In this document: positions 31,230 through 40,650 of the stretch, piece after piece
Layout of the letters: each line of letters begins with the position of its first letter
Position numbering within the stretch: position 1 is the first letter of the stretch
Assembly: GCF_003550015.1 (NCBI RefSeq)
Contig: NZ_QXEV01000006.1
Span: forward strand, 8,838 to 72,837
DNA length: 64,000 nucleotides
Source of the DNA: Anaeroplasma bactoclasticum
Lineage (GTDB): Bacteria; Bacillota_I; Bacilli_A; Acholeplasmatales; Anaeroplasmataceae
Direction of reading: 5' to 3'
Position numbers and translations under genes: made by a program
The notes under the pieces: generated by a model
The model's input: the letters and a program-made list of their open reading frames with translations, nothing else
The model's database searches: none
Told to the model about the DNA's origin: nothing

Positions 31230-32065
31230 GTAGAAAAAAAAAGTTTTTAATAATTTTCTTTAGTATTCTTTCGATACTTGTTTTATACTTTACTACAATC
31301 ATCATAGTTGGTGTTATAATTGAGAATAGTCAAAATGAAATTATTGAAAAATACTTATCATCTATTCCCAATGATAATCATTTTATATATAAATATTTTG
31401 ATTCATCAATAATATATGAAAATGAATATTTAAATTTAGAAAAATACATTGATAAAAAGGATATATATGTAGAATATGTAAATGAGAATTATTTAATATA
31501 TTCCAAAAGGAAATCTCATACGTATTCTTATTATGTAATTGATAGTGATGGAAACTCATATTTCTTGTTTAAAAAAGATGAACGAGTACGATGGAATTAT
31601 TATAATGAAGGAAATTTCTATATTGAAGGGCAAAATGAATTTTATAGTTATGACATTAACCAAAATGATTTAATTACCATTACTTATGATGAGTATTTTT
31701 CTGCCAATGATAATAAGTATCAAGCAGTTCAATATGATAAAAAACAATTAAAAATTACTGATGTAGATAATGGATTATATAAGTATTTTTCTTTAGATCA
31801 TTATCAACAAAATGATATTATAGAAAAATTATTGGGTCTTCAGAAAAAATTGGAAATGCATAATTTTTTAGTTGTTGGAGAGGATATTTATATACTAGTT
31901 TATGTTAACTATACTTATGCAGTTGTAATTAAATATGATTTTCAAATGGAAACAATTTCTTTTGTTGATAAAATTATAAACGGCTACAAAGATGACAAAA
32001 CGATAATGTTTTATCTTGAAAATCAAAAATGTTATCCTTTAGATGCTATAATTTCTAAAAAGTAA
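31226..32065 (+). CDS. Membrane-anchored protein, candidate immunity partner of the orphan tip
   Basis: 279 residues with TTG start 31226, whose bases overlap the TGA of the orphan tip (TTGA); GGGGG lies eight bases ahead. ATG 31211 is an alternative with a poorer ribosome site. One N-terminal span (about 8-30, FLIIFFSILSILVLYFTTII) is followed by an external domain of about 250 residues rich in Tyr/Asp/Asn. Stop-start overlap with an Rhs tip is the usual toxin-immunity arrangement. No family recognised. Confidence 0.62.
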   Translation: MSRKKKFLIIFFSILSILVLYFTTIIIVGVIIENSQNEIIEKYLSSIPNDNHFIYKYFDSSIIYENEYLNLEKYIDKKDIYVEYVNENYLIYSKRKSHTYSYYVIDSDGNSYFLFKKDERVRWNYYNEGNFYIEGQNEFYSYDINQNDLITITYDEYFSANDNKYQAVQYDKKQLKITDVDNGLYKYFSLDHYQQNDIIEKLLGLQKKLEMHNFLVVGEDIYILVYVNYTYAVVIKYDFQMETISFVDKIINGYKDDKTIMFYLENQKCYPLDAIISKK

Positions 32066-32195
32066 GAAAACTCCAATATTGGAATAATAAAAGAGTAGAT
32101 TTTATATTTTGGGATTATACTATATCTATTAGAATCATTCTTTGGTGATATCTCGTAATATATGTAAATTAAAAAAATAAAATATTATTCATAAT

Positions 32196-32221
32196 AAAAA
32201 GCCTAGTTTTCTAGGCTTTTT
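32196..32221. terminator. Bidirectional terminator between the Rhs locus and ispH
   Basis: A perfect stem AAAAAGCCTAG/CTAGGCTTTTT with loop TTTT; it has T tracts on both strands and overlaps the ispH stop. The stretch 32066-32195 before it holds only a short palindrome, TCCAATATTGGA. Confidence 0.92.
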
Positions 32222-33069
32222 AGATAGTCTATGATCTCATCTACAATATAGGATGGAGTAGATGCACCACTAGATATATTTATTTTTTTAACACCAATTA
32301 AAGATTCCTTTGGTAATGATTTTAAATCTTCAATTAGAATAGTCTTTATTCCTCTTTCTATAGAAACGGAATAAAGCTTTTTTGTATTGGATGATTTTTT
32401 GTCGCCAACTACAATACATAAATCAGCATCTGGTTGATTTTCCATAGCCATTTGTCTTACTGTAGTTGCATTACATATCTTATCATCAATGATAGAATTA
32501 GGATATATTCTTTTGATTTCATCAAATATTATCTTTGTTTCAAAAATAGATAATGTGGTTTGATTAGTAGCATAAACTTTATCATTTTTGATATTCAAGG
32601 ATTTAATATCTTCAATAGTACTTACAAAATGAATCTTATCAGATATTCCTATAACACCCTCACATTCTGGGTGATTTTTTGTGCCTATATAAATACAAGC
32701 ATATCCTAAATCTAGATGCTCCTTTATCTTATTATGTACTAAAAGTACATATGGACATGTTGCATCTATAATAGATAGTCCTTTTTCTTTAGCCTTTTTA
32801 TAAACTAATGGAGAAACACCATGAGCAGAAAATATTACTGTCCCCTTATTAATTTTATCTAAAAGAAGTAATCTAGATAATCCTTTTTCTTCAATAGTTA
32901 TAATTCCTAATTTTTCTAAATCAGAAATTACATGAGAATTATGAATAATTTGTCCTAGCATATAAATAGGCTTAGAAATAGAATCATTCTTTGCTGCATC
33001 CATTGCCATTTTAATGGCATGGGTTACTCCACCACAATATCCTTGAGGTTCTATTTTATGGATGATCAT
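32203..33069 (-). CDS. ispH: 4-hydroxy-3-methylbut-2-enyl diphosphate reductase
   Basis: 288 residues, near the 280-320 normal for the family. It is the last step of the MEP isoprenoid pathway, making IPP and DMAPP. The three iron-sulfur cysteines are Cys12 (GYCGGV), Cys105 (DATCPYV) and Cys199 (ICNATTVRQ). The substrate-binding HPECEG, TNQTTLS and SAHGVS motifs are present. It overlaps the uppS end by four bases. The pair links isoprenoid synthesis with use of the product for cell-wall lipid carrier. Confidence 0.95.
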   Translation of the reverse strand: MIIHKIEPQGYCGGVTHAIKMAMDAAKNDSISKPIYMLGQIIHNSHVISDLEKLGIITIEEKGLSRLLLLDKINKGTVIFSAHGVSPLVYKKAKEKGLSIIDATCPYVLLVHNKIKEHLDLGYACIYIGTKNHPECEGVIGISDKIHFVSTIEDIKSLNIKNDKVYATNQTTLSIFETKIIFDEIKRIYPNSIIDDKICNATTVRQMAMENQPDADLCIVVGDKKSSNTKKLYSVSIERGIKTILIEDLKSLPKESLIGVKKINISSGASTPSYIVDEIIDYLKSLEN

Positions 33070-33791
33070 TTGGATAATCCACCAAACCTTCTATCTCTAG
33101 ATTGGAAATCAATTAAAGCCTTCTTTAATTCATCTGGATTGAAATCTGGGAATAATGTATCTGTAAAATATAATTCACTATAGGCTGCTTGCCATAATAA
33201 GAAATTAGATAATCTACATTCACCAGAAGTACGTATTAATAAATCTAGCTTTGGATAATCTTTTGTAAATAAATGATTTGTAATAAGCTCTGGTGTAATA
33301 TCATCAACCTTAATTTTATCTTCTTTAGCTAAGGAAGCAATTTCTTTTACAACAGTAGTAATTTCATCATAGGAACCATAATCAATACATAAGGTTAATA
33401 CCATACCTGTATGATCCTTAGTTGATTCAACTGCATTATTTAAAGTATCGGATAGAATTGCAGGAATTCTATCCTTTCTTCCTATTACCTCATAACGAAT
33501 ATTGGTATCTGTAACTAATTGCTTAAAGAATTTTTTAAAGAATTGGCTTGGTGCCTTCATTAAATATCCAACCTCATCCGATGGTCTTTTCCAGTTTTCT
33601 GTTGAAAAGCAGTAAACTGTCATATATTTAACACCAATTGAATCTGCATATTTTGCAATATCTCTTAAGGTAAATGCACCATGACGATGGCCATACATTC
33701 TAGGCATATGTCTTTTTTTAGCCCATCTACCATTTCCATCTAATATAATTCCAATATGTTCTGGAATTCGTGTCATATCAAGTTCTGCCAT
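33066..33791 (-). CDS. uppS: Isoprenyl transferase (undecaprenyl diphosphate synthase)
   Basis: 241 residues, ATG at 33791 behind AGGAGG. It condenses IPP onto farnesyl diphosphate to make the C55 carrier for peptidoglycan. The Mg2+-binding Asp18 is in ILDGNGRWAKKR, and the conserved RTSGECRLSNFLLWQ (RxSGExRxSNFLxWQ) and SELYFTDTLFPDF segments are intact. It leads an operon with ispH and implies the organism makes a peptidoglycan or polysaccharide wall. Confidence 0.95.
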   Translation of the reverse strand: MAELDMTRIPEHIGIILDGNGRWAKKRHMPRMYGHRHGAFTLRDIAKYADSIGVKYMTVYCFSTENWKRPSDEVGYLMKAPSQFFKKFFKQLVTDTNIRYEVIGRKDRIPAILSDTLNNAVESTKDHTGMVLTLCIDYGSYDEITTVVKEIASLAKEDKIKVDDITPELITNHLFTKDYPKLDLLIRTSGECRLSNFLLWQAAYSELYFTDTLFPDFNPDELKKALIDFQSRDRRFGGLSK

Positions 33792-33815
33792 AATAGTCCT
33801 CCTAAATCATAAACG

Positions 33816-33824
33816 ATTATAACA
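33816..33824 (-). promoter_or_regulatory. Extended -10 promoter for uppS-ispH
   Basis: On the minus strand this reads TGTTATAAT, 25 bases ahead of the uppS start; no clear -35. Confidence 0.6.
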
Positions 33825-33940
33825 TACCTATAAAAGAAATACTATTTAAGTTTCGAAAACCTATATAAATAAGATGCAAAAAGAGCTATTTTTTAAGATA
33901 AATATACCAATATTTATCTCTTTTATTAGTTCTTTATTTG

Positions 33941-33949
33941 TGATACAAT
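33941..33949 (+). promoter_or_regulatory. Extended -10 promoter for nusB-recN
   Basis: TGATACAAT, an extended -10 about 29 bases ahead of nusB; the -35 is weak. Confidence 0.55.
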
Positions 33950-33977
33950 ATACTTGATTTTAAATATGGAGTAAATT

Positions 33978-34370
33978 ATGACAAGAAGAGAAGCAAGAGT
34001 TTTGTGTATGCAAATTTTATATAATGCAGATTTTAGTGAGATTTCTATTGATGAATCATTAAAGAATGTTGTTGAAGGTGAAGTTTCTCCTATGGTAGAA
34101 GATTTCTTAAAGCTAGTTAAGGATAATTTAGAAAAAATAGATTCTATTATTGAAGCATCCTTAGTAAACTATACCTTATCACGTCTAAATAAGGTAGATA
34201 AGGCAATTATTCGTCTAGCAACTGCAGAAATGCTAGATGGTAAGACACCTAAAAAGATTATCATTAATGAAGCATTAGAAATCACTAAAGAGTATTCTGA
34301 TCAAGGAGATCATAAAGCAACAAGCTTTAATAATCGTTTATTAGAAAATATTAGTAAAAACTTGAATTAA
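33978..34370 (+). CDS. nusB: Transcription antitermination factor NusB
   Basis: 130 residues, ATG 33978. It starts TRREARVLCMQILYNADF, the classic NusB opening, and has NEALEITKEYSDQGDHKATSFNNRLLENI near the end, matching the conserved NEAVELAK.Y....FVN motif. It binds boxA RNA with S10 to allow full rRNA transcription. First gene of a five-gene block. Confidence 0.93.
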   Translation: MTRREARVLCMQILYNADFSEISIDESLKNVVEGEVSPMVEDFLKLVKDNLEKIDSIIEASLVNYTLSRLNKVDKAIIRLATAEMLDGKTPKKIIINEALEITKEYSDQGDHKATSFNNRLLENISKNLN

Positions 34371-34386
34371 TGAAAGAGGTATTTGT

Positions 34387-35595
34387 ATGGAAGAACGATA
34401 TTTAACCGTTACTGCCTTAACAAAATACATTAAATATAAGTTTGACCACGACCATAATCTTGAAGAGGTACTTCTAGAAGGAGAGGTATCGAATTTTAAG
34501 CATAATTCCCGTGGTCATTTTTATTTCACATTAAAAGATGAAAATGCTCAAATATCAGCTACTATGTTTCAATCCTATGCGAAGAATGTAAAATTTGAAC
34601 CAGAAGATGGAATGAAGGTATTTGTAAAAGGCGTTGTTACTGTATATGAACCATCAGGTACATATCAAATTAATGTTCGTGAAATGAAATCCGATGGAGT
34701 TGGAGATTTATATTTAGCGTATGAAAAGCTAAAGGCAGAGCTTGAAAAGGAAGGATTATTTGATCCAAATCATAAAAAGCCAATCCCAAGATTCCCAAAA
34801 ACTATTGGTGTAATCACATCCCCAACTGGTGCCGCAATTAGAGATATTATCAACACTGTAGGAAGAAGATATCCTCTTGCGCATATTATCTTATATCCTG
34901 CAATCGTCCAAGGAGATGATGCTAAGGATAATATAGCTATGCAAATTAAAAAAGCGAATTTAGATGGTCTTGCGGATGTATTAATTGTAGGGCGTGGCGG
35001 AGGCTCTATTGAGGATTTATGGGCATTTAATGAGAAAGTAGTCGCTTATGCTATTTATGATTCTATAATTCCTATAATTTCTGCAGTAGGTCATGAAATT
35101 GATTTTACTATCGCAGATTTTGTTGCTGACCAAAGAGCTGCTACACCAACTGCAGCTGCAGAAATTGCAACACCTAATGTTTTAGTTTTAAAGGAAAACA
35201 TTATAAGCAATGTTAAGCAAATGGAAAAAAGAATACGTCAGATGCTTTATAATAAGCAATTAATGATGGCACAGCTAGATAAAAGATTAGAATCTAGAAA
35301 TCCTTTATCTATTTTAAGACATAAAGAAGAATTATTAGAATCGGATATTGAAAGATTAAATATGAGAATATATAGAATATTAGAATCAAAAAAGCATCAA
35401 TATGAAATCTTAAGAAGAAGCTTAGATTCTAATAATCCTTTAGCAATTATGGATAAGGGATATTCTATATCTAGTGTTAATGATAAGATTGTTACTAGTG
35501 TTAAAGATATAAAGATTGATGATACAATGACAACTAAGATGAAAAATGGTGTTGTTGTTAGTAAGGTTATGGAGGTTTTGGAAAATGGAAAATGA
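34387..35595 (+). CDS. xseA: Exodeoxyribonuclease VII large subunit
   Basis: 402 residues, ATG 34387 behind GAAAGAGG. N-terminal OB fold (LLEGEVSNFKHNSRGHFYFTLKD), central nuclease domain with GRGGGSIEDLWAFNE and SAVGHEIDFTIADFVADQRA, then a long coiled coil (about 270-345). It degrades single-stranded DNA together with XseB, whose start codon lies inside its last codons. Confidence 0.95.
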   Translation: MEERYLTVTALTKYIKYKFDHDHNLEEVLLEGEVSNFKHNSRGHFYFTLKDENAQISATMFQSYAKNVKFEPEDGMKVFVKGVVTVYEPSGTYQINVREMKSDGVGDLYLAYEKLKAELEKEGLFDPNHKKPIPRFPKTIGVITSPTGAAIRDIINTVGRRYPLAHIILYPAIVQGDDAKDNIAMQIKKANLDGLADVLIVGRGGGSIEDLWAFNEKVVAYAIYDSIIPIISAVGHEIDFTIADFVADQRAATPTAAAEIATPNVLVLKENIISNVKQMEKRIRQMLYNKQLMMAQLDKRLESRNPLSILRHKEELLESDIERLNMRIYRILESKKHQYEILRRSLDSNNPLAIMDKGYSISSVNDKIVTSVKDIKIDDTMTTKMKNGVVVSKVMEVLENGK

Positions 35596-35806
35596 GAAGG
35601 AAATGACATTTGAAGAATGTATAACTGCCCTAGAGAATATTTTAAAGGATTTAGAACGTCAGGATATCTCTTTAGAGGATTCCGTTAAAGCATATACTAA
35701 AGGCTTAGAGCTATCTAAAAAATGTAATGAAATACTATCCACAAATGAAAAGCTAGTTGTAGAAAAAATGACAGAATCTGGACTTGTGGATTTTACCCAG
35801 GAATAA
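35585..35806 (+). CDS. xseB: Exodeoxyribonuclease VII small subunit
   Basis: 73 residues. The ATG at 35585 is chosen by the preceding TGGAGG; it overlaps xseA by 11 bases. MTFEECITALENILKDLERQDISLEDSVKAYTKGLEL is the conserved helical core that binds the XseA coiled coil. Confidence 0.94.
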   Translation: MENEKEMTFEECITALENILKDLERQDISLEDSVKAYTKGLELSKKCNEILSTNEKLVVEKMTESGLVDFTQE

Positions 35807-35807
35807 A

Positions 35808-36563
35808 ATGAGATTAGATCAGTATTTAGTTGAAAAGGGATTCTTTGAATCTAGAAATAAAGCCAAAGCAGCAATAGATGATGGACATATTTCTATAAAT
35901 GATAAGATTATTACAAAATCATCTTATGATGTTTTAGATAGTGATACTATAAAAATAGTAGGAGATATCTGCCCCTTTGTATCTAGAGGAGGATATAAGC
36001 TTTTAGCTGCAATTCAATCCTTTTATCTAGATTTTAATGGGAAAACAATTGTAGATATTGGTGCATCTACAGGTGGATTTACCGATTGTGCACTTCAAAA
36101 TGGTGCAGCTAAGGTTTATTCTATTGATGTAGGAACAAACCAATTAGCTGAAAAATTAAGAAATGATTCTAGAGTAATTTCCCTAGAACAAACCAATATT
36201 CAAGATATTCCATATTTCCCTGAAAAAATAGATTATTTTGTTATGGATGTATCCTTTGTATCTATTGAATATTTAATGAAGGATATTCATAAATTTATTA
36301 CAGATGATAATAAGCTTGTATGTCTTATTAAGCCTCAATTTGAGGTTGGTAAGGTCCATATGAAAAATGGCATTGTGAAAGAAAGAACGATTCATATTAA
36401 TGTCATTGAAAACATTATGAAAGATTTAGAGCAATATGGCTTAGGAATATCTAAGCTTATTCCATCCCCTATATTAGGTGGTTCTGGGAATAAGGAATTC
36501 TTATGCTTAATTGAAAGAAACATCAAAACAAAGATTAATGTAGTAGAAGCTATAAAGGAGTGA
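35808..36563 (+). CDS. tlyA: TlyA family rRNA (cytidine-2'-O)-methyltransferase
   Basis: 251 residues, ATG 35808 one base after the xseB stop. N-terminal S4 RNA-binding domain (MRLDQYLVEKGFFESRNKAKAAIDDGHISIN) and an FtsJ-type methyltransferase with SAM motif VDIGASTGGFTDCALQNGA. It lies between xseB and recN as in many Firmicutes. TlyA methylates ribosomal RNA in mycobacteria; activity in Bacilli is inferred. Confidence 0.9.
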   Translation: MRLDQYLVEKGFFESRNKAKAAIDDGHISINDKIITKSSYDVLDSDTIKIVGDICPFVSRGGYKLLAAIQSFYLDFNGKTIVDIGASTGGFTDCALQNGAAKVYSIDVGTNQLAEKLRNDSRVISLEQTNIQDIPYFPEKIDYFVMDVSFVSIEYLMKDIHKFITDDNKLVCLIKPQFEVGKVHMKNGIVKERTIHINVIENIMKDLEQYGLGISKLIPSPILGGSGNKEFLCLIERNIKTKINVVEAIKE

Positions 36564-36568
36564 TTTTC

Positions 36569-38245
36569 TTGTTAAAATCCTTAAGTGTAAAAGACTTCGC
36601 CATAATAGAAGATTTAACTGTAAATTTTAATAGTGGTATGACTGTATTAACTGGTGAAACTGGTGCAGGTAAATCCTTAATCATTGATACAATATCCCTA
36701 CTTTTAGGTGCAAGAGCAGATTCTGATATGATTAGATATGGTAAAACTTCAGCAACTGTTATAGGTATATTTGATTACAAGAATGAATTAGATTCTATCT
36801 TTGATTCCTTCGGAATAAAAAAAGAAGAAATCAAAATAGAAAGAGTAATATCGGATTCATCTAAAAATTCTGTTAAGGTAAATGGAGTATTAGTAACATT
36901 AGCTCAATTAAGGCAGATTGCTAAATATTTAGCGGATATTCATGTTCAAAATGATACTTATCGACTATTTAACCCAGATATATATTTATCTATGCTAGAC
37001 TCTATTTCAGATTCTAAATATCAAAAATATATGGCATCCTATTCCAAAAGCTTATTTCAATATTTAGATGCAATAAAAGATTATGAAAAGGTTGTTAAGG
37101 GAAAAAAGAATTTAGATGAAAGATTAGAATTCTTAAAATACGAAAAAGAAGAGCTAGAAGCATTAGAATTATATCCAAATATGGATAAGGAATTAGAAGA
37201 GGTTATTGGAAGATTATCTAATTTTGATAAGATTCAAAACAATTTAAGTGAAGCATATAACTATTTAGATGGAAATATATCACCAATAGATCAATTATAT
37301 GAAGCTGCAAAGGCACTTGAGACTATTAGTGAATATGATGAGAAATACAAAGAAAATGCATCAAAACTTTTAGATTGTTATTACATTAGTGATGAAATTA
37401 AATCATCTATAAGAGATAATTTAGACTCCCTAGATTATGATGAGGATGAATTAAATCGCTCTATAGAAAAGATGAATGATTTATCTAAGGTAATGGATAA
37501 ATATAAAAAGAATGTAGATGAATTAATTCTATATTTAAAAGAAATTACTTTATCTATAGATATGGCAGAAAACTATGATGAAGCATTAAAGGAATATAGA
37601 TGTAAGGTAGATGATAGCTTTAATGCATTAAAGATTAACTCTATCGCCTTAAGCGATTATAGGAAAAAAATCGCTTTAAGCTTAGAAGATGGTATCATTA
37701 AAGAATGTAAGGATTTAGATTTACAAAATACTATATTTAAAGTATCATTTAATGAAGTGGATTATAGTGATTCCTTAAATAAGGCTATATTTAGAGAAGA
37801 TGGAGTAGATTCTATTGATTTTTTAATTAGCTTTAATAAGGGTGAACCACTTAAGCCACTTTATAAGGTAGCTTCTGGGGGTGAAGCATCTAGAATTATG
37901 CTAGCATTTAAAACATTCTTCTCTAAGGTAAGTAATGTATCTTTGATGGTATTTGATGAAATAGATACTGGTGTATCTGGTGCAACAGCAAAGAAAATAG
38001 CGAATAAAATGAAAAAAATCGCAGACTCTATGCAGGTTTTATGTATTACCCATCTACCACAGGTTGCAGCGATTGGAGACTATCATAAGCATATTTACAA
38101 AGTAGAAGAAAATGGTAGAACAAAAACTGAAATTAAAGATTTAGATGAAAAGGGAAGAATAGAAGAAATAGCATTAATGCTATCTGGAGATTCTATTTCC
38201 TTATACGCACTTGAGCATGCAAGAGAATTATTAAAAAAGGACTGA
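36569..38245 (+). CDS. recN: DNA repair protein RecN
   Basis: 558 residues. TTG at 36569 is chosen because AAAGGAG ends eight bases ahead; a GTG at 36560 overlaps that site. SMC-like ATPase: Walker A GETGAGKSLIIDT, a central coiled coil, ABC signature ASGGEASRIMLAFK, and Walker B SLMVFDEIDTGVSG. It acts early in double-strand break repair. It ends in a shared terminator. Confidence 0.95.
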   Translation: MLKSLSVKDFAIIEDLTVNFNSGMTVLTGETGAGKSLIIDTISLLLGARADSDMIRYGKTSATVIGIFDYKNELDSIFDSFGIKKEEIKIERVISDSSKNSVKVNGVLVTLAQLRQIAKYLADIHVQNDTYRLFNPDIYLSMLDSISDSKYQKYMASYSKSLFQYLDAIKDYEKVVKGKKNLDERLEFLKYEKEELEALELYPNMDKELEEVIGRLSNFDKIQNNLSEAYNYLDGNISPIDQLYEAAKALETISEYDEKYKENASKLLDCYYISDEIKSSIRDNLDSLDYDEDELNRSIEKMNDLSKVMDKYKKNVDELILYLKEITLSIDMAENYDEALKEYRCKVDDSFNALKINSIALSDYRKKIALSLEDGIIKECKDLDLQNTIFKVSFNEVDYSDSLNKAIFREDGVDSIDFLISFNKGEPLKPLYKVASGGEASRIMLAFKTFFSKVSNVSLMVFDEIDTGVSGATAKKIANKMKKIADSMQVLCITHLPQVAAIGDYHKHIYKVEENGRTKTEIKDLDEKGRIEEIALMLSGDSISLYALEHARELLKKD

Positions 38246-38262
38246 AATAATCAGTCCTTTTT
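38234..38262. terminator. Bidirectional terminator between recN and the Cof gene
   Basis: A perfect 12-bp stem AAAAAGGACTGA/TCAGTCCTTTTT with loop AATAA. Both flanking stop codons lie in the stem. Confidence 0.93.
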
Positions 38263-39063
38263 AAGTACAAGCTTATTTATAGCATAAGCTACACCACTAT
38301 GTTCATTATCTAATGTGATGAAATCTGCTTTTTCTTTAACCTCGGGATAAGCATTTTCCATCGCAACACCAATACCAGAAGCTAAAATCATTGGTAAATC
38401 ATTACCGGCATCTCCTATAGCCATAGTATCTTTTAGTGGAATAATTAAGTGATTGGCTAAGGCAACTAGAGCTTTACCCTTATCAGTATTTTTATTTAAG
38501 AATTCTAAGAATATTGTAGAGCTTCTAAGCATAGAATATTCTTGGTAATATTTAGGATTAACTTCCTTCATTACTCTTGTAACATTTTCTTCATTATCTA
38601 CAAGCATTGCTTTAATGAATAAATCATCATCCTTGATAGTCTCAAAATCACAAATATGATCTATTGTATGATTTATGGTAGCCTCAACATCAGTATATGG
38701 GTTATGGTCTACAGTAATTAGTTCTTCATTAATTCGAAATGCATGATAATGTACACCTAATCTTTTAGATTCATAATATAATTCTTTAACAACTTTACCA
38801 TCAATAGAAGAGCTAAATATAGTTTCTCCTGTACCTACATTAAATACCTTTGCGCCATTATAAATGATGACATAATCATCCTTAGTGGTTAAGCCTAATT
38901 CCTTTAATGTTGGCATAACACCAGATAATGGTCTTCCTGTTGAAATAACTATTTTTATACCCATATCATGGCATATTTTTAATGCCTCTTTATTTTCTTT
39001 AGATATATTTTTCTTTGCATCAAATAGTGTTCCATCTAAATCTATTGTTATTATTTTAATCAT
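38251..39063 (-). CDS. Cof-type HAD-IIB phosphatase
   Basis: 270 residues. The ATG at 39063 is chosen because it follows GAGGGATT and opens IKIITIDLDGTLFD, the HAD motif I (DLDGT). Motif II is ISTGRPLSGV, the IIB cap spans about 85-190, and motif IV is AIGDAGNDLPMILASGIGVAMENA. These enzymes dephosphorylate sugar phosphates, FMN or pyridoxal phosphate; the substrate is not predictable. Confidence 0.9.
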   Translation of the reverse strand: MIKIITIDLDGTLFDAKKNISKENKEALKICHDMGIKIVISTGRPLSGVMPTLKELGLTTKDDYVIIYNGAKVFNVGTGETIFSSSIDGKVVKELYYESKRLGVHYHAFRINEELITVDHNPYTDVEATINHTIDHICDFETIKDDDLFIKAMLVDNEENVTRVMKEVNPKYYQEYSMLRSSTIFLEFLNKNTDKGKALVALANHLIIPLKDTMAIGDAGNDLPMILASGIGVAMENAYPEVKEKADFITLDNEHSGVAYAINKLVLKKD

Positions 39064-39075
39064 ATAATCCCTCAC

Positions 39076-39099
39076 AAAAAAAGACTCCATAAGGAGTCT
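39076..39099 (-). terminator. Terminator of the small membrane gene
   Basis: On the minus strand: AGACTCC, loop TTAT, GGAGTCT, then TTTTTTT. It separates the small gene from the Cof gene downstream. Confidence 0.85.
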
Positions 39100-39106
39100 A
39101 AATATC

Positions 39107-39286
39107 TTATAGCTTTCCCATGCATGCCATGATAATAAGTGAGATAATTCCACTTAATGCCATCGCAAGTGCTAAAGTAACGATAATAATCTTTCCAGCC
39201 TTAGAAGAAACAGGATTTTTATATTTCTTTTTGCTATCGTTATTTTTATCTTCTTTAATATACTTATTGTTTTTATCTTGTGCCAT
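39107..39286 (-). CDS. Small single-span membrane protein (DUF4044-like)
   Basis: 59 residues; ATG 39286 behind AGGTGAAG. A Lys/Asn-rich cytoplasmic N-terminus of about 30 residues is followed by one span (IIIVTLALAMALSGIISLIIMACMG) reaching the C-terminus. Length and layout resemble the tiny DUF4044 proteins of Bacilli, but this is a weak match made by eye. Confidence 0.6.
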   Translation of the reverse strand: MAQDKNNKYIKEDKNNDSKKKYKNPVSSKAGKIIIVTLALAMALSGIISLIIMACMGKL

Positions 39287-39310
39287 ATTCTTCACCTACT
39301 TACAAAAAAA

Positions 39311-39319
39311 TGCTATAAT
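39311..39319 (+). promoter_or_regulatory. Extended -10 promoter for dinB
   Basis: TGCTATAAT about 50 bases before the GTG start; no SOS-box-like palindrome is evident nearby. Confidence 0.55.
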
Positions 39320-39369
39320 AAATATCGTTATGATTATATACTAAAATTTTTAAAAAAGGAAGATGCCAA

Positions 39370-40563
39370 GTGAAAGAAAATACATCCAAAATTATATTTC
39401 ATATAGACATGAATGCATTCTTTTGCTCTGTCGCATGCATTTTAAGGCCAGAGCTACGTGGCATTCCTTTTGCTATTGGAAGAGAAAACACAACGAAGGG
39501 TGTTTTATCTACTGCATCCTATGAGGCTAGAGCGTATGGAATACATTCAGCTATGCCAACAATAGAAGCAAAAAGAATATTACCTTCTTTAACTATTGTT
39601 CATTTAGATTATAAAATATATCAACAATATCATATGAAGTTTTTATCTATTATAAGAGAATATACCAATAAGCTTGAGATTGCATCTATAGATGAATGCT
39701 ATTGTGATATGACTTTAGCTTGTAAGAATAAGCATCCAATAGTATTAGCTAAAGAAATACAATCAAGAATATTAAAAGAGCATGGCCTTCCATGCTCTAT
39801 TGGAATATCTTATACCTTGTTTTTAGCTAAAATGGCATCCGATATGAAAAAGCCTCTAGGTGTAACGGTTATTACCAAAGGTAATATAAGACATATGCTT
39901 GGGCCTTTATCGGTAGAAGATATTTATGGTATTGGTAAAAGAACAAGTCCTATTTTAATTCATGCAGGAATTAAAACGATTGATGATTTTATGAATCCAA
40001 TAAATAAGGATAAGGTAATAGATCTTGTTGGTATAAATACATATCAATATGTAAGAAGCCATGTGCTTGGCTTATCTAGTGATATTGTTGACCCAGATAG
40101 ATATGCAAAATCCCAATCTATATCGACATCCCAAACCTATGATGTACATAAAGAATCCTTATCGGATATGCTATATGAATTAAGAGGAATGACTAGAAGC
40201 GTTGTTGCAAGAATGAAAGAGGAGAAATCTTTATGTAAAACTGTAACTATAACATTAAGAGATTCTGATTTTGTAACGATTACAAGACAAACGAAATTAG
40301 ATGATTATAGTGATGATTTTGATTTAATTTATTCTGTTGTAACGGATTTAACAGAAGAGAATGTAGATAGTGAAAAGACATATCGATTACTAGGTGTTGG
40401 TGTATCTGGATTAATAGAAAAGGATAAGCTACCAAAGGAGTATAATTTGTTTACTGTAGATGATGTGATGAAAAAAGAAATCATCATTGATGAGATGATA
40501 CAGGATTTTCAAAAAAAGTATGGCAAAACTGCGTTATTCCGAAAAAAAGAAAAACAAGGTTGA
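39370..40563 (+). CDS. dinB: Y-family DNA polymerase IV
   Basis: 397 residues, GTG start at 39370 behind AAAAAAGGAAG. Palm-domain motifs HIDMNAFFCSVA (metal-binding Asp) and SIDECYCDMT (catalytic Asp-Glu) are intact. They are followed by the thumb (YGIGKRTSPILIHAGIKTIDDF) and little-finger domains. It performs error-prone translesion synthesis. No beta-clamp-binding motif could be picked with confidence at the C-terminus. Confidence 0.93.
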   Translation: MKENTSKIIFHIDMNAFFCSVACILRPELRGIPFAIGRENTTKGVLSTASYEARAYGIHSAMPTIEAKRILPSLTIVHLDYKIYQQYHMKFLSIIREYTNKLEIASIDECYCDMTLACKNKHPIVLAKEIQSRILKEHGLPCSIGISYTLFLAKMASDMKKPLGVTVITKGNIRHMLGPLSVEDIYGIGKRTSPILIHAGIKTIDDFMNPINKDKVIDLVGINTYQYVRSHVLGLSSDIVDPDRYAKSQSISTSQTYDVHKESLSDMLYELRGMTRSVVARMKEEKSLCKTVTITLRDSDFVTITRQTKLDDYSDDFDLIYSVVTDLTEENVDSEKTYRLLGVGVSGLIEKDKLPKEYNLFTVDDVMKKEIIIDEMIQDFQKKYGKTALFRKKEKQG

Positions 40564-40605
40564 TTTATTGAATGAAAAAATATAAAATAGGGTGAAAATT
40601 AGTTG

Positions 40606-40630
40606 TTGACAAAATTATTAATTTTGTAAC
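40606..40630 (+). promoter_or_regulatory. -35 element and 19-bp perfect palindrome before the helicase gene
   Basis: TTGACA (40606-40611) overlaps the palindrome ACAAAATTATTAATTTTGT (40609-40627, nine-base arms). A good -10 at the proper distance is not obvious. The palindrome looks like a repressor operator. Confidence 0.5.
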
Positions 40631-40650
40631 GGATAGAAGGAGGCGAAGTT

